Numbered from the stretch's first letter, positions 1 through 6,284 are shown. The stretch is DNA of 8,067 nucleotides from Actinomycetes bacterium (GCA_023451265.1 JAEYAG010000108.1:1-8067), one strand, 5' to 3'. The notes: generated by a model not told the origin, from the letters alone. Made by a program: numbers and translations.

Positions 1-1027
1 ACTGGCGACGCTGGTTCGCGTAGGTGACGGCGATGTGGAGGGCGAGCGCCGTGCCGGTGGTCGCCGCGCCGTCCAGCGACACGCGGCCCTGGACGAGCGC
101 GCCGAGCATCGTGAAGAACCGGCGCCCCGGGCTCGAGATCTCGGACGAGTATGCGCCGTCGGCGGCGACGTCGCCGTAGCGGTTGAGCAGGTTGAACCGC
201 GGGACGCGGACGTGGTCGAAGTGCAGGCGGCCGTTGTCGATGCCGTTGAGGCCGCCCTTGACGCCGTCGTCCTCACCGCCGACACCCGGGAGGAAGTTCC
301 CCTCGTCATCGCGGATCGGCACGAAGAAGCAGTGCACGCCGTAGTTGACGCCGCCGGTGATGAGCTGCGCGAAGACGGTCGCGGCCTTGCCGTGGAGTGC
401 GGCGTTTCCGAGGTAGTCCTTCCAGGCACCGCGGAACGGCGTGTGGATGACGAACTCCTCGGTGGCGGGGTCGTAGGTCGCGGTGGTGCCGATGGCCGCG
501 ACATCCGAGCCGTGCCCGGTCTCCGTCATCGCGAACGCGCCCGGCAGCTCGAGGTCGATCACGTCGCGCAGCCACGCGTCGTGGTGCTTCTTCGTCCCGA
601 GCTGGTGGATCGCGGAGCCGAACAGTCCCCACTGCACGCCAGACTTGATCTGCAGGCTCGGATCGGCGAGCACGAGTTCCATGAACCCGGCGAGATTGGC
701 GCCGTTGTTCTCCAGGCCGCCGTACTCCTTCGGGAACGCGCGGCGCGAGCCGCCCCGCTCGACGAGCAGTCGCAGCTGGCCGAGCACGCGGTCACGGTGT
801 TCCGGCATGGGCTGACCCTCGATGCGCCAGAACGCGGGGTCCTTGATCATCTCGCGGGCCTCGCGGCGGGTCTCGCCCCATGTCCCGAGCAGCAGGTCGG
901 TGACGGTGTCGAGGTGGATGCGGGCTTCGTGCGCCTCGTCGGCGGAGTGCGCGGCGGTGGGTGCGCCACCGGCGGGAGTGCGCTTGCTGGTGGCGGGCTT
1001 CTTGGGACGGACGGCGGCGTCGGTCAT
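1..1027 (-). CDS. Acyl-CoA oxidase / acyl-CoA dehydrogenase family flavoprotein, N-terminal part
   Basis: Partial gene: 342 codons from an ATG at 1027 to the left edge with no stop. The protein would carry out the first, FAD-dependent alpha,beta-dehydrogenation of acyl-CoA in fatty-acid beta-oxidation in the cytoplasm. Seen: a basic/alanine-rich N-terminus (MTDAAVRPKKPATSKR), an alpha-helical N-domain, then FAMTETGHGSD at residues 165-175. This is the acyl-CoA oxidase form of the family signature that binds flavin and substrate in the middle domain. After it come the beta-domain and, at the window edge, the RRQ stretch that usually precedes FG at the start of the FAD-contacting C-domain. Oxidases of this type are about 650-700 residues long (family knowledge), so about half is present. 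GAAAGG lies six bases before the ATG and supports that start. The frame upstream is closed by a stop about 11 codons earlier. Oxidase versus dehydrogenase chemistry cannot be settled from this half. Confidence 0.9.
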   Translation of the reverse strand, partial: MTDAAVRPKKPATSKRTPAGGAPTAAHSADEAHEARIHLDTVTDLLLGTWGETRREAREMIKDPAFWRIEGQPMPEHRDRVLGQLRLLVERGGSRRAFPKEYGGLENNGANLAGFMELVLADPSLQIKSGVQWGLFGSAIHQLGTKKHHDAWLRDVIDLELPGAFAMTETGHGSDVAAIGTTATYDPATEEFVIHTPFRGAWKDYLGNAALHGKAATVFAQLITGGVNYGVHCFFVPIRDDEGNFLPGVGGEDDGVKGGLNGIDNGRLHFDHVRVPRFNLLNRYGDVAADGAYSSEISSPGRRFFTMLGALVQGRVSLDGAATTGTALALHIAVTYANQRRQ

Positions 1028-1066
1028 GGCGGGCCTTTCGACAGCGGACAGGGAGAGTCACTGTCG

Positions 1067-1095
1067 ACGGTAGGAGTGCCACAACGTCTCCGCAA
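1067..1095 (-). promoter_or_regulatory. Candidate promoter of the acyl-CoA oxidase gene
   Basis: Reading leftward, TTGCGG (1095-1090) and TACCGT (1072-1067) are separated by exactly 17 bases. Each matches the housekeeping consensus at three of six positions, including the TTG of the -35 and the TA...T of the -10. Transcription would begin near 1060, giving a leader of about 33 bases that contains the GAAAGG ribosome binding site. It is weak by sequence but well placed. Confidence 0.35.
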
Positions 1096-1170
1096 ACCCG
1101 TTGCGCAGCGTCCACAACGACCGCGCACGCCACGCCGTCCCTCCTGTGTGAGACCCACACCCACGGTTTG

Positions 1171-1185
1171 TGACACTCAGTGTCA
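1171..1185. promoter_or_regulatory. Perfect 15-base palindrome, operator-like
   Basis: TGACACTCAGTGTCA has two perfect 7-base arms around a single central base. Size and symmetry suit a dimeric TetR- or GntR-type repressor, and such repressors commonly control beta-oxidation genes in actinobacteria (family knowledge). It lies about 145 bases upstream of the oxidase ATG and about 75 bases upstream of the candidate -35, so it would act on a more distal promoter or from a distance. The regulator is unknown and the assignment is an inference. Confidence 0.4.
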
Positions 1186-1211
1186 TCGCGGGCGGGGCTC
1201 GGCGCGATCGC

Positions 1212-1287
1212 GTCGCGAAAGCAGGCGAAATCGCACCCAGGGGGCCGCCAGGGACCCGCGGGAGTCGATTCAGCCTGCTTTCGCGAC
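1212..1287. repeat. Long imperfect palindrome (REP-like element) with perfect 15-base arms
   Basis: The arms at 1212-1226 (GTCGCGAAAGCAGGC) and 1273-1287 (GCCTGCTTTCGCGAC) are exact reverse complements. After a two-base mismatch the pairing resumes inward with AATCG (1229-1233) and CGATT (1266-1270). The centre is GC-rich. The whole could fold as a roughly 76-base hairpin. There is no T-tract on either side, so it is not a typical intrinsic terminator, though it may protect or end the upstream leftward transcript. It resembles dispersed REP-type palindromes. Whether it recurs in the genome cannot be seen here. Confidence 0.6.
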
Positions 1288-1323
1288 AGGGCGCCGCGCT
1301 GTTCGCGACCGGGCGCCGCCCTG
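1280..1323. repeat. Two tandem 22-base copies beside the GH3 remnant stop
   Basis: Copies at 1280-1301 and 1302-1323 both begin TTCGCGAC and share GGGCGCCGC, differing at two of 22 positions. The first copy overlaps the right arm of the 1212-1287 palindrome, and the second ends six bases before the GH3 stop codon. This looks like a local duplication that started in the palindrome arm. Confidence 0.6.
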
Positions 1324-1328
1324 ACCGG

Positions 1329-2064
1329 CTACAGCGAGAGGCCGTGGCCGAACCGGAACAGCGGGTCGGCGGTGTCGAACGGCACGTCGGGGCGCGACGC
1401 CTCGACGGCGGCCATCGAGCTCGGGATGTCGAACGGCAGCTTCCCCCGCGCCGGCGCCGCGCCGCTCAGGACATCGAGGAGCGCTGTCGGGTGTGCGCCC
1501 CAGTTGCCAGTGACGCTCGCGGCCACCTCGACGATCGGGCCGAGGATCGCGGGCCAGTCGAGGAACACGTCGACGACGGTCGGCACGGATGCCGCGATCT
1601 CGCGGATGTGGGCGAGGGTCTCGTCCGGGAACTCCAGCGACCCGGCGTGGAAGAAGTTCTCGAACATCGATGAGCGCTGCTCGTACGGCGCCGCGATCCG
1701 CAGGAGGGCGAGGTCGGCCTCCGCCGGGGTCGCGACGACCCGGCCGTACGCTGCGGCGACCTCGGCGTCGATGCCCTCGACGTAGAGCTTCGCACCGCGC
1801 GCGAACGGCAGCGCGCCGGCGTTAGAGAGCACAGCGATTGACGCCCGCTGCGCGTCGAGGCCGGCGGCGCGATGCTCGGGCGCGCCGACGATCGACGCGG
1901 CCGCCGCCTCATCGACGTAGGGGTTCTCGAACAGGCCCAGCGCGAACTTCTCGCGCAGCAGACGCCGCGCCGACACGTCGAGGCGCTCCTCGGAGACGAG
2001 GCCGTCGCGGACGAGTCCGATGAGGAGGGAGGGGTGGTGCTCGCCGGCCAGACGGCCGCACCGC
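1329..2064 (-). pseudogene. Glycoside hydrolase family 3 (beta-glucosidase/xylosidase-like), 5'-truncated remnant
   Basis: About 238 codons of a GH3 C-terminus, open to a TAG at 1329-1331. Recognisable homology begins at GEHHPSLLIGLV (codon for G at 2045). It continues through LDVSARRLLREKFALGLF (the end of the catalytic barrel and the linker) and an intact-looking C-terminal alpha/beta sandwich, ending FRFGHGLSL, a typical GH3 terminus. The N-terminal barrel with the nucleophile Asp, probably 350 or more residues, is absent, because the bases upstream belong to recQ in another frame. There is no ATG or GTG in frame between the recQ stop and the homology, and no ribosome binding site. Catalysis would be impossible. 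The lack of any stop or frameshift in the remnant suggests a recent truncation, or occasional translation by coupling to recQ. A small GC hairpin (CGGCC-AGAC-GGCCG, 2045-2058) sits at the junction. Confidence 0.8.
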
Positions 2065-4146
2065 TCAGTGGGCGGCGACGACCTGCAGCACGGCGTCGCC
2101 GTAGGCGTCGCGCTTCTTCGCGCCGATGCCGGTGATGCCCTCGAGGTCGGTGACGGATGCCGGTCGTCGCTCGGCCAGCGCGCGCAGCGTCGCGTCGCCG
2201 AAGACGATATACGCGGGAACCCCCTGCTCCTTGGCGACGCCGGCACGCCACGCCCGCAGCGCCTCGAACAGATCGCGGTCGGCGTCGGCCACGGCATCCG
2301 TCGCTCCCTGAGCGCGCCGCGAGGTCTTCGCACGTGTCGTGCCGCCTCGGCCGAGGACGTCGCGCCGGAGGGGCACGGCGGCCTCGCCGCGGAGCACCGC
2401 CGCGCCCTCCTCGCCGACGGCGAGCACGCCGTATTCGCCCTGCGCGGCGATGACGCCGCGGGCGAGCAGCTGGCGGATGACGCTGCGCCAGTCCTGGTCG
2501 CTGAGGTCGGCGCCGAGCCCGTAGGTGGCGACCTTGTCGTGTCCCTGTTGGCGGATGCGGTCGGTCGACGCGCCGCGGAGGATGTCGATGAGGTGCCCTG
2601 CGCCGAATGCCTGTCCGCGCTCGCGCTGCAGGCGCACGATCGTCGACAGCAGTTTCTGCGCGGGAACGAGGCCGTCCCACGTGTCGGGGGTGTCGAGGCA
2701 GGTGTCGCAGTTGCCGCAGGGGCCTGATTCCTGGCCGAAGTAGTTCAGCAGGTTCTGCCGGCGGCACGACACGGTCTCGCAGAGCGCGAGCATCGCGTCG
2801 AGGTGCTGGCCCAGCCGCATCTTGTAGGCACGATCGCCGGGTGACTGGTCGATGAGGCGGCGCTGCTGCACGACGTCGCCGAGGCCGTAGGCCATCCACG
2901 CCACCGCCGACTCGCCGTCGCGGCCGGCGCGGCCAGTCTCCTGGTAGTACCCCTCGACGGACTTCGGCAGGTCGATGTGCGCGACGAAGCGGACGTCGGG
3001 CTTGTCGATGCCCATGCCGAACGCGATCGTGGCGACCATGACGACGCCGTCTTCGCGCAGGAACCGACTCTGATTGCGGGCGCGGATGCCGGCATCCAAC
3101 CCCGCGTGGTAGGGCAGCGCGTCGACGCCTTGCGTGCGGAGGTACTCGGCGGTCTGCTCGACCGACTTGCGGCTGAGCGCGTAGACGATGCCCGCACTGG
3201 CGGCCGGCTGCGCGCGCACGAAGTCGAGCAGCTGGCGACGAGGGTCGAGCTTGGGCACGATGCGGTACTGGATGTTGGGACGGTCGAAGCTCGCGACGAA
3301 GTGGCGGGCGGCGGGCAGGCGCAGCCGCTCGGTGAGCTCCTGATGAGTGGCGCGGGTGGCGGTCGCGGTGAGCGCCATGCGCGGGACGTCGGGGAAGCGC
3401 TCGGCGAGGTCGCCGAGCGCCAGGTAGTCGGGGCGGAAGTCGTGGCCCCACTGGCTGACACAGTGGGCTTCGTCGATCGCGATGACGCTCAGCCGCCCGC
3501 GCTGCAGCAGCTGCGTGGTCGCCGCGCCGCTCAGGCGTTCGGGGGCGACGTAGAGCAGGTCGAGCTCGCCGGAGAGGAAGGCGCGCTCGACGCCCGCGCG
3601 CTCGGTCGGGCTCTGGGTGGAGTTGAGGTAGGCCGCGCGCACGCCGTTGGCGATGAGGGCGTCGACCTGATCGTGCATGAGGGCGATGAGCGGGCTGATG
3701 ACGAGGCCGGTGCCCGGTCGGACGAGTGCGGGCACCTGGTAGGTGATCGACTTGCCGCCGCCCGTGGGCATGAGCACGACGGCGTCGCCGCCGGCAATGA
3801 CGTGGGCGACGATGTCCGCCTGGTCGCCGCGGAAGTCGTCGTATCCGAAGACCTCCTTGAGCACGGCCCGCGGGTCTTTGCCGGTGTGCTCGGTGCGCGG
3901 GGTCACGGGTGCGCTCGCGCGGGGAGCGGATGCCGGGGAGGGAGCGGTCGGGCGATACGAGGGAGCCGCCGCGTCCGGTGAGGCGCTGCGAGTCGCGCGT
4001 GCGAGCGCCCCGCCATACCCGTCGAAAGCAGGATCCGGCGGTGGAGGTGCGTCGAACTCGTCGGGCGGAGTCAGCTCGTCGACATCCCACGGGACGTCGC
4101 TGTACGGGTCGTCGAACACCGCGTCGCGCACTCCCCGATCAGTCAC
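2065..4146 (-). CDS. recQ: ATP-dependent DNA helicase RecQ
   Basis: A 693-residue superfamily 2 3'-5' DNA helicase that unwinds recombination and repair intermediates. Domains in order: residues 1-90 are an acidic, then Ala/Pro-rich, probably disordered extension not present in E. coli RecQ (about 610 residues). Motif 0 is FRGDQADIV near 105. Walker A is MPTGGGKS (126-133). DEAH is at 225-228, with the aromatic-rich loop SQWGHDFRP following. The TATAT motif III is near 260-264. The second RecA lobe has GMGIDKPDVRF (377-387) and the arginine-finger motif QETGRAGRDG (402-411). Zinc ligands are C461, C477, C480 and C483. A winged-helix RQC domain spans about 490-590 and an HRDC domain about 620-690. 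The start is GTG, and GTGA overlaps the stop of the upstream membrane-protein gene. GGGAGG abuts the GTG directly, closer than usual, so initiation probably relies on coupling. GTG at 4131 is an alternative. The gene ends at TGA 2065-2067 with the GH3 remnant immediately downstream. Confidence 0.97.
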   Translation of the reverse strand: MTDRGVRDAVFDDPYSDVPWDVDELTPPDEFDAPPPPDPAFDGYGGALARATRSASPDAAAPSYRPTAPSPASAPRASAPVTPRTEHTGKDPRAVLKEVFGYDDFRGDQADIVAHVIAGGDAVVLMPTGGGKSITYQVPALVRPGTGLVISPLIALMHDQVDALIANGVRAAYLNSTQSPTERAGVERAFLSGELDLLYVAPERLSGAATTQLLQRGRLSVIAIDEAHCVSQWGHDFRPDYLALGDLAERFPDVPRMALTATATRATHQELTERLRLPAARHFVASFDRPNIQYRIVPKLDPRRQLLDFVRAQPAASAGIVYALSRKSVEQTAEYLRTQGVDALPYHAGLDAGIRARNQSRFLREDGVVMVATIAFGMGIDKPDVRFVAHIDLPKSVEGYYQETGRAGRDGESAVAWMAYGLGDVVQQRRLIDQSPGDRAYKMRLGQHLDAMLALCETVSCRRQNLLNYFGQESGPCGNCDTCLDTPDTWDGLVPAQKLLSTIVRLQRERGQAFGAGHLIDILRGASTDRIRQQGHDKVATYGLGADLSDQDWRSVIRQLLARGVIAAQGEYGVLAVGEEGAAVLRGEAAVPLRRDVLGRGGTTRAKTSRRAQGATDAVADADRDLFEALRAWRAGVAKEQGVPAYIVFGDATLRALAERRPASVTDLEGITGIGAKKRDAYGDAVLQVVAAH

Positions 4147-4430
4147 CCTCCCAGGCTAACCGGGGCGGCGGACACGGGTGGTGGCGAGGGGCTCTTCGCA
4201 GCGATCCGGGCGGCGAACGAGATCCACAGCGCCATCGACCCTGCTGCCCACAGAGACTGCTCGGCCGGTGCGGGACCGTACGGGGGCAGCTCTCCCGACA
4301 TCGACGCGTGACTCCACGCACTGAACGCAGCGGTGGCGATCGCGACAACATCCACGACCATGAAGGCTCCGCCCGCTACAGCGAACCGCCTGGACATCGC
4401 TGACGGCCGATCCGTGGTCTTGTGGCTCAT
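4143..4430 (-). CDS. Small two-helix membrane protein, function unknown, coupled to recQ
   Basis: A 95-residue protein from ATG 4430. A GTG at 4457 would add nine residues and an ATG at 4397 would remove eleven. No start has a strong ribosome binding site, so the choice is tentative. Seen: a polar basic N-terminus (MSHKTTDRPSAMSRR), a hydrophobic segment at about 16-39, a short Pro/Gly/Ser loop with PPYGPAPAE, a second hydrophobic segment at about 59-78, and a Pro/Ser-rich tail. It has no recognised domain. Both helices point to the cytoplasmic membrane. Its TGA (4143-4145) overlaps the recQ GTG in GTGA, so the two are almost certainly co-transcribed and translationally coupled. The pairing does not itself show a DNA-repair role. 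Confidence 0.7.
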   Translation of the reverse strand: MSHKTTDRPSAMSRRFAVAGGAFMVVDVVAIATAAFSAWSHASMSGELPPYGPAPAEQSLWAAGSMALWISFAARIAAKSPSPPPVSAAPVSLGG

Positions 4431-4550
4431 ATTCGCAAGTTCGCTGCCGCCGATCACGAGTGCCGCGGCGCCACTTCTCGGCCGCCGTTCGCGACCGTAC
4501 CCTTACGTGCGTCGCTCTTGAGCGGGACGCGTGAATGCGCGCGGCGAGTC

Positions 4551-4967
4551 CTACTCAGCGACCCTGCTGTGGGCGCGCTGCACTGACAGCGCACCGTTCG
4601 CCACGGAGAGAAGCGTCACGGCGTCGTCATCTTGAGTCTCGATCGTCTCCATGACGTGCACCGATAGAAGAGCCAGCGCTGCCAGGACGCCGGAGCTGTC
4701 GTCTCCCACGTCGCCGAGCGCCATCAGTCCATCGGCTGCGTTTCTAGCGGCGTAATCGCTGAGGCTTGCCTCCGTTGCGAGGATCCGAACGGGAGCACCC
4801 GCGGTCGGCCTTATGACGAAGCCGCTGGCGTCCATTCCCTCCACAGCAAACCAATCGCCGAGCATCACGCTCAGGTGGTGCTGCAGGCTCACGCGGTAAT
4901 CATCGCAGGACGCTGCGGATCGGCATGTGCGCGCTGCACGGTAGGGGATGAAGCAGAGCGGCGCCAT
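4551..4967 (-). CDS. Hypothetical protein divergent from the toxin-antitoxin operon
   Basis: 138 residues from ATG 4967 if GAGAGG, six bases upstream, is the ribosome binding site. A GTG at 4892 would give a 113-residue protein without the cysteine-rich first 25 residues but has no ribosome binding site. I do not recognise a family. The body (from SLQHHLSVMLGDWFAVEG) is acidic with alternating strand-like and helix-like stretches, including an aliphatic helix LAALALLSVHVMETI and a final VTLLSVANGALSVQ. There are no membrane segments or catalytic motifs. Only 29 bases separate its ATG from the antitoxin ATG, so the two divergent promoters must overlap each other or the facing coding regions. 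A TACGGT hexamer (5005-5000), just inside the antitoxin gene, could be its -10. It may share regulation with the toxin-antitoxin pair (inference). Confidence 0.6.
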   Translation of the reverse strand: MAPLCFIPYRAARTCRSAASCDDYRVSLQHHLSVMLGDWFAVEGMDASGFVIRPTAGAPVRILATEASLSDYAARNAADGLMALGDVGDDSSGVLAALALLSVHVMETIETQDDDAVTLLSVANGALSVQRAHSRVAE

Positions 4968-4983
4968 CTTGCGCCTCTCGCGC

Positions 4984-4992
4984 TAGAATTCT
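4984..4992 (+). promoter_or_regulatory. Antitoxin -10 element overlapping an operator-like palindrome
   Basis: TAGAAT (4984-4989) matches the -10 consensus at five of six positions. It ends seven bases before the antitoxin ATG, so transcription would start at or next to the A of that ATG. A perfect 8-base palindrome AGAATTCT (4985-4992) overlaps it, followed by two GTAC tetramers (4993-4996 and 5003-5006). No convincing -35 is visible. This suits a leaderless message autorepressed by the toxin-antitoxin complex. Confidence 0.5.
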
Positions 4993-4996
4993 GTAC

Positions 4997-5281
4997 ATGA
5001 CCGTACTCTCTCTGGCAGACGCGCGCGCATCGCTGAGCAAGCACGTTGAATCAGCGGTTACCACGCATGAGCGTTTCGAGATCACCCGCAACGGCGCACG
5101 CGTCGCGGTGTTGATGAGCGCTGAGGACTACGACGCGCTCGTGGAGACGGTCGACATCCTGAGCAACCCAGACGAGGTCGCAGCGCTGCGGACGGCGATC
5201 GCCGAACTCGATTCGGGCGACGTGTCGTCTGCCGATGAGGTTCGCGCGGCGATGGTGGCGCGCGGTCGGCTCGCCGGGTGA
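4997..5281 (+). CDS. Type II antitoxin, Phd/YefM-like
   Basis: A 94-residue antitoxin that should neutralise the adjacent RelE/ParE-like toxin and repress its own operon. Seen: residues 1-55 follow the Phd/YefM DNA-binding fold (MTVLSLADARASLSKHVE, then FEITRNGARVAVLMSAEDYDAL), with the characteristic N-terminal helix and a strand pair carrying RNG. The acidic C-terminus (about 56-94, with SNPDEV and ELDSGDVSSADEV) is the expected toxin-wrapping region. The start ATG has no ribosome binding site. With a -10 seven bases upstream, the transcript is probably leaderless. The stop overlaps the toxin GTG in GTGA. The family call is confident, but the exact subfamily cannot be named. Confidence 0.9.
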   Translation: MTVLSLADARASLSKHVESAVTTHERFEITRNGARVAVLMSAEDYDALVETVDILSNPDEVAALRTAIAELDSGDVSSADEVRAAMVARGRLAG

Positions 5282-5553
5282 GCGCCGCGTACGAGGTCGT
5301 CTTCACCCGATCGGCCAGGCGCGCGCTGGAGATCACGCTCCCAGAGGCCGTGGCGGCGGCGGCGTTCGAGTTCATCATCGGCCCGTTGGCTCGAAACCCC
5401 CGGAGGGTCGGGAAGCCTTTGCGTGAGCCGCTCGCGCCGCTGTATTCGGCTCGCCGGGGCGAGTACCGGGTGCTGTACCGAATCGAGGACGAACGACTGC
5501 TCATCGAGATCGTCACCATCGAACATCGCCGCGACGCCTACCACCGTCGCTGA
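5278..5553 (+). CDS. Type II toxin, RelE/ParE family
   Basis: A 91-residue toxin of the RelE/ParE fold. RelE members cleave mRNA on the ribosome and ParE members poison gyrase. Seen: an N-terminal strand YEVVFTRSARRAL, two helices, GKPLREPLAPLYSARRGEYRVLYRI (K46, R59, R60 and R64 in the basic core), and the C-terminal strand IEIVTIEHRRDAY (R84, R85, Y88). The basic residues and terminal Tyr resemble RelE's ribonuclease site, so mRNA interferase activity is favoured but not shown. It starts at GTG within a 4-base overlap with the antitoxin and has no separate ribosome binding site, so translation is coupled. It is full length for the family and shows no sign of inactivation. It faces the recombinase pseudogene tail to tail. 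Confidence 0.9.
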   Translation: MSAAYEVVFTRSARRALEITLPEAVAAAAFEFIIGPLARNPRRVGKPLREPLAPLYSARRGEYRVLYRIEDERLLIEIVTIEHRRDAYHRR

Positions 5554-5577
5554 GCATCGTCTCGGGTAGCCAGGGGA

Positions 5578-5602
5578 GGCTCGCCGTCGACGCGGCGGAG
5601 CC
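5578..5602. terminator. Hairpin between convergent toxin operon and recombinase remnant
   Basis: GGCTCGCCG (5578-5586) pairs with CGGCGGAGCC (5593-5602), forming nine pairs with one bulged G around a six-base loop. It lies 24 bases after the toxin stop and just before the recombinase stop on the other strand. The downstream tail GTTGCTTC is only weakly T-rich, so it is a plausible but imperfect two-way terminator. Confidence 0.4.
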
Positions 5603-5608
5603 GTTGCT

Positions 5609-6126
5609 TCAGAAGATGTGCGCTTGACGGGTGGCAAGGAATGCCGAGCGGCGCCTCTGGAGCTCCCGATAAACGGTGGCACGGGAGACGCTGAAGAGCT
5701 CCGCGACCTCCGCCTGCGTGTACTCACCCCGGTCCTGGACCTCGAACAGCAGCCTGCGCTGCGTCAGCGACAGCGTCGGCTGCTTGCCCTTCAATCTGCC
5801 TTTCGCCTTCGCGACCGCCATCCCCTCCTTCGTTCTCATGCTGATCGGGTCACGCTCGAACTCCGCGACCATCGCGAGCACATCGAACAACAACCGTCCC
5901 ACCGGGTCGGTTGGGTCGTACCTGTTGCCGACGAGGCTCAGCGCGACGCCTTTCGCCGTCAGCTCGTCGGCAATGTCGCGCGCGCCTTCACCGACCGTGC
6001 CAGCCGGTCGAGTTTGGTCACGACGAGGGTGTCTCCTTGACGGACGGCGGCGAGTGCTTCGCGGACCCCGGGCCTGGCACGATTCGCGCCGGTCAGTCCG
6101 TGATCGACGTAGATGTTCGCATCGCG
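5609..6126 (-). pseudogene. Serine recombinase (Tn3-type resolvase/invertase), frameshifted and N-terminally truncated
   Basis: A site-specific DNA recombinase remnant. In one frame (from about 6126 leftward) it reads DANIYVDHGLTGANRARPGV and on to TLVVTKLDRLARSV, the middle of the resolvase catalytic domain. Near 5976-5990 the homology passes to another frame, reading ARDIADELTAKGVALSL, YDPTDPVGRLLF, MVAEFERDPISMRTKEGM, KAKGRLKGKQP, and a C-terminal helix-turn-helix EYTQAEVAELFSVSRATVYR before the TGA at 5609-5611. One lost base in the GTGAAGGCGCGCG tract explains the shift. The first 40-45 residues of the family, with the catalytic serine in the Y.RVS motif, are not found upstream in any frame. 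It is therefore inactive. The usual FERDL reads FERDP. No terminal inverted repeats or transposase were seen, so this is a transposon or integrated-element scar. Confidence 0.85.
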
Positions 6127-6284
6127 GACGGCTCCTGGCGCGTTCGCCGGCGATGTCTTTACACGCGAAGTGCGCGTGGATAGCGTCTGACTCGGGAATC
6201 CATCGGTGCAACGCTCTCCGAGAGGGTCAGGTATGGTTGCGGTCTCAACGGCTCCTGGATTGTCTTCGTCGGGGTCGGTCTGCG

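Larger units (their letters stand above)
1028..1328. other. 300-base intergenic region without a supported gene
   Basis: This region lies between the oxidase start and the GH3 remnant stop. It contains the candidate oxidase promoter, the 15-base palindrome, the REP-like palindrome and the tandem duplication. It also holds a strong ribosome-binding-site-like AGGAGGG (1145-1139) five bases before a GTG at 1133. That frame runs out of phase into the oxidase gene and encodes nothing recognisable. No RNA gene was seen. Confidence 0.6.

Noticed and set aside
35..1324. Long rightward open frame of 429 codons antisense to the oxidase gene
   Set aside because: Its protein is a low-complexity Ala/Arg/Val/Asp mix without domains and mirrors a clearly conserved leftward gene. 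High-GC bias creates such antisense frames.
2977..3981. Rightward 334-codon frame inside recQ
   Set aside because: Antisense shadow of the helicase domains, with a biased composition and no motif.
1466..4090. Leftward 874-codon open frame overlapping recQ and the GH3 remnant
   Set aside because: Arg/Pro/Ala-rich shadow in another phase of the real recQ and GH3 coding sequence, with no recognisable motif.
4431..4460. Possible LexA/SOS box upstream of the recQ operon (GAAC followed by GAAT)
   Set aside because: The actinobacterial box needs GAAC-N4-GTTC symmetry. The second half does not match.
4513..4524. Short palindrome CGCTCTTGAGCG after the hypothetical gene
   Set aside because: A usable stem of only about four base pairs with no T-tract is too weak to call a terminator.
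5676..6284. Upstream in-frame extension of the metalloprotease over the recombinase remnant
   Set aside because: These codons are antisense to conserved resolvase sequence and show no protease-like content. Protein-like sequence begins at the ATG at 6285.
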